DNA from: Acidobacteriota bacterium
GTDB lineage: Bacteria > Actinomycetota > Acidimicrobiia > Acidimicrobiales > SHLQ01
Assembly: GCA_022562835.1 (NCBI GenBank)
Contig: JADFOM010000184.1
Span: 1 to 5,517 of the forward strand
Direction of reading: 5' to 3'
Length of the DNA stretch: 5,517 bases
Shown: positions 4,522 to 5,517 of the stretch, piece by piece
How the letters are laid out: each line of letters starts with the position of its first letter
Position numbering within the stretch: position 1 is the first letter of the stretch
Program-made: the position numbers and the translations under genes
The notes under the pieces: generated by a model
The model's input: only the letters and a program-made list of their open reading frames with translations
What the model was told of the DNA's origin: nothing
Databases searched by the model: none

Positions 4522-5517
4522 TCATGGTCGGAGGGTGTCGCGGTAGATCGCTTCGACTCGTTGAGCGATCCGGCTCCAGTCGAAGTCGCGCTCGATGACC
4601 TCACGGCCACGACCGCCGCGTCGTTGGCGCTCGGTCGGGTTGGAGGCTGCTTCGATGATGGCTGCCGAAAGCTCGTCCTGGGCGTCGGGGGTCACCAGCC
4701 AGCCGTTGGGTTGGGTTGGATCGGTGTTGATGAACGAGGGAGGACCACCGGAATCCGTCGCGATCACCGGTAGGCCTGAGGCCATCGCCTCGAGATAGAC
4801 CTGCCCGAAGGGTTCGTCGACGGATGGTGCCACGAGCACGTCCGAGCAGTTCAGTGCCGCAGAGAGGTCGTCGTGGCCTCGCCAGCCGACGAAGAAGACC
4901 CCGTCGACGCCGAGCGATGCTGCCACAGTGTGGGGGTGTTCGCCCTCCCACTCGCCTGGGTGACCGCCCCAGATGACCAGAGGCGGAGCCGACGGACCGA
5001 GCGTGGCTCGGGCCTCGGCATAGGCACGGATCAGCAGCGGCACCCGCTTGAAGCCCAGGAACCGACCCACGAACAGCAGCACTGGCAACGGCTCACCGCT
5101 GACCGGATCGACGAAACCGCGTTCCAGGGCGAGAGCTGAGTAGCGTACAGAGCCGGCCACACCGGACTCGTCCCACCCGAGCGGATCTTCCACGAGCCAC
5201 TTCCTCCATCGGGCCATCCGCGCCAAAGGCGGCATCGGGTCCGCTGAGAACTGCGCGAGGTCCACCCCGTTCGGTATCGCCTCGATAGACGAGGGGTCGA
5301 CTCCGAGCAATTCGATTGCCAAATCGCGATCGCTGGGGGAGACCACCAGCAGACGATTCGCTCGTTGAGCGGCCGCAACGAGCCGTTGCTGCCACGCTGA
5401 TGCATGGGGCCAGGAACCGGCTCCATTGGCGCTGATCTTGGCCAACATCTTTAGCTCGGTGCCATGCAGATGCGCGACGACGGGAACGTGCTCGAAGGTC
5501 AGCATCGCGTCGTTCAC
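4522..5517 (-). CDS. GT-B glycosyltransferase, family GT4-like; N-terminus beyond the right edge
   Basis: The frame is open from the right edge to TGA 4522 (331 residues); the first codon is GTG at the edge, which may be an internal Val rather than a start, since the front of the N-terminal Rossmann domain is missing. Seen: HLHGTEL at 16-22 (acceptor-domain loop), VVSPSDRD at 58-65, hinge motif IPNGVDLAQF at 81-90, donor-domain entry LLFVGRFLGFKR at 147-158, and the E-x7-E donor-binding motif in EPFGQVYLEAMASG at 235-248 (Glu235, Glu243), then GGPP at 257-260 and GWLV at 272-275. These define a retaining GT4 enzyme that transfers a sugar from a nucleotide donor, probably in cell-surface glycan or glycolipid synthesis at the inner membrane face. 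Between hinge and donor domain sits an unusually long linker (about 91-144). The donor and acceptor cannot be read. A 6-bp stem at 4449-4475 beyond the stop lacks a T run and is not a convincing terminator. Confidence 0.88.
   Translation of the reverse strand: MNDAMLTFEHVPVVAHLHGTELKMLAKISANGAGSWPHASAWQQRLVAAAQRANRLLVVSPSDRDLAIELLGVDPSSIEAIPNGVDLAQFSADPMPPLARMARWRKWLVEDPLGWDESGVAGSVRYSALALERGFVDPVSGEPLPVLLFVGRFLGFKRVPLLIRAYAEARATLGPSAPPLVIWGGHPGEWEGEHPHTVAASLGVDGVFFVGWRGHDDLSAALNCSDVLVAPSVDEPFGQVYLEAMASGLPVIATDSGGPPSFINTDPTQPNGWLVTPDAQDELSAAIIEAASNPTERQRRGGRGREVIERDFDWSRIAQRVEAIYRDTLRP

Overview
The window reads as a high-GC actinobacterial genome segment, possibly Acidimicrobiia-like. Sampled rows of the outer genes are about 65-75% G+C, GTG/TTG starts are plausible, and a promoter sits directly against a start codon (a leaderless arrangement common in Actinobacteria). 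The lineage is an inference; no marker gene is present. The window is a patchwork of intact genes, gene ends and small remnants rather than one operon.

Left part (1-1762, minus strand): the N-terminal 158 residues of a short-chain dehydrogenase/reductase run off the left edge. Upstream of it is a complete predicted lipoprotein with a Cys-containing repeat-like domain followed by an SGNH-hydrolase-like domain. Between this gene and base 2120 lie only scraps: a 42-codon reading frame resembling a TetR-family C-terminus and a 22-codon ORF with a very strong Shine-Dalgarno sequence.

Middle (2121-3215): a distinctly lower-GC segment (about 45-53% in sampled rows) carries an intact cytidylyltransferase of the LicC/PntC type (phosphocholine or phosphonate activation) on the minus strand. 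It is translationally coupled to a 53-residue stub that starts like a HAD hydrolase. Behind the stub lies the 3' half of a CAT-anticodon tRNA without its 5' half, which looks like an integration (att) scar. I read this block as a decayed, horizontally acquired phosphonate or phosphocholine modification cluster.

Right part (3291-5517): a plus-strand pair follows, a Xre-type helix-turn-helix regulator and a small nucleotidyltransferase overlapping by 11 bases. It is driven by a recognisable promoter that places the transcription start at the ATG, with an inverted repeat over the -10 box. It resembles a toxin-antitoxin or defence pair. Bases 4134-4521 hold no intact gene, only a possible transposase tail and a tandem 25-bp repeat with a consensus -35 hexamer, perhaps an insertion-sequence end. 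The right edge is the C-terminal 331 residues of a GT-B family 4 glycosyltransferase on the minus strand.

The genes do not form one pathway. The cytidylyltransferase and glycosyltransferase could both serve cell-surface glycan decoration, but they are separated by mobile-element scars and the Xre-nucleotidyltransferase module, so this link is weak.
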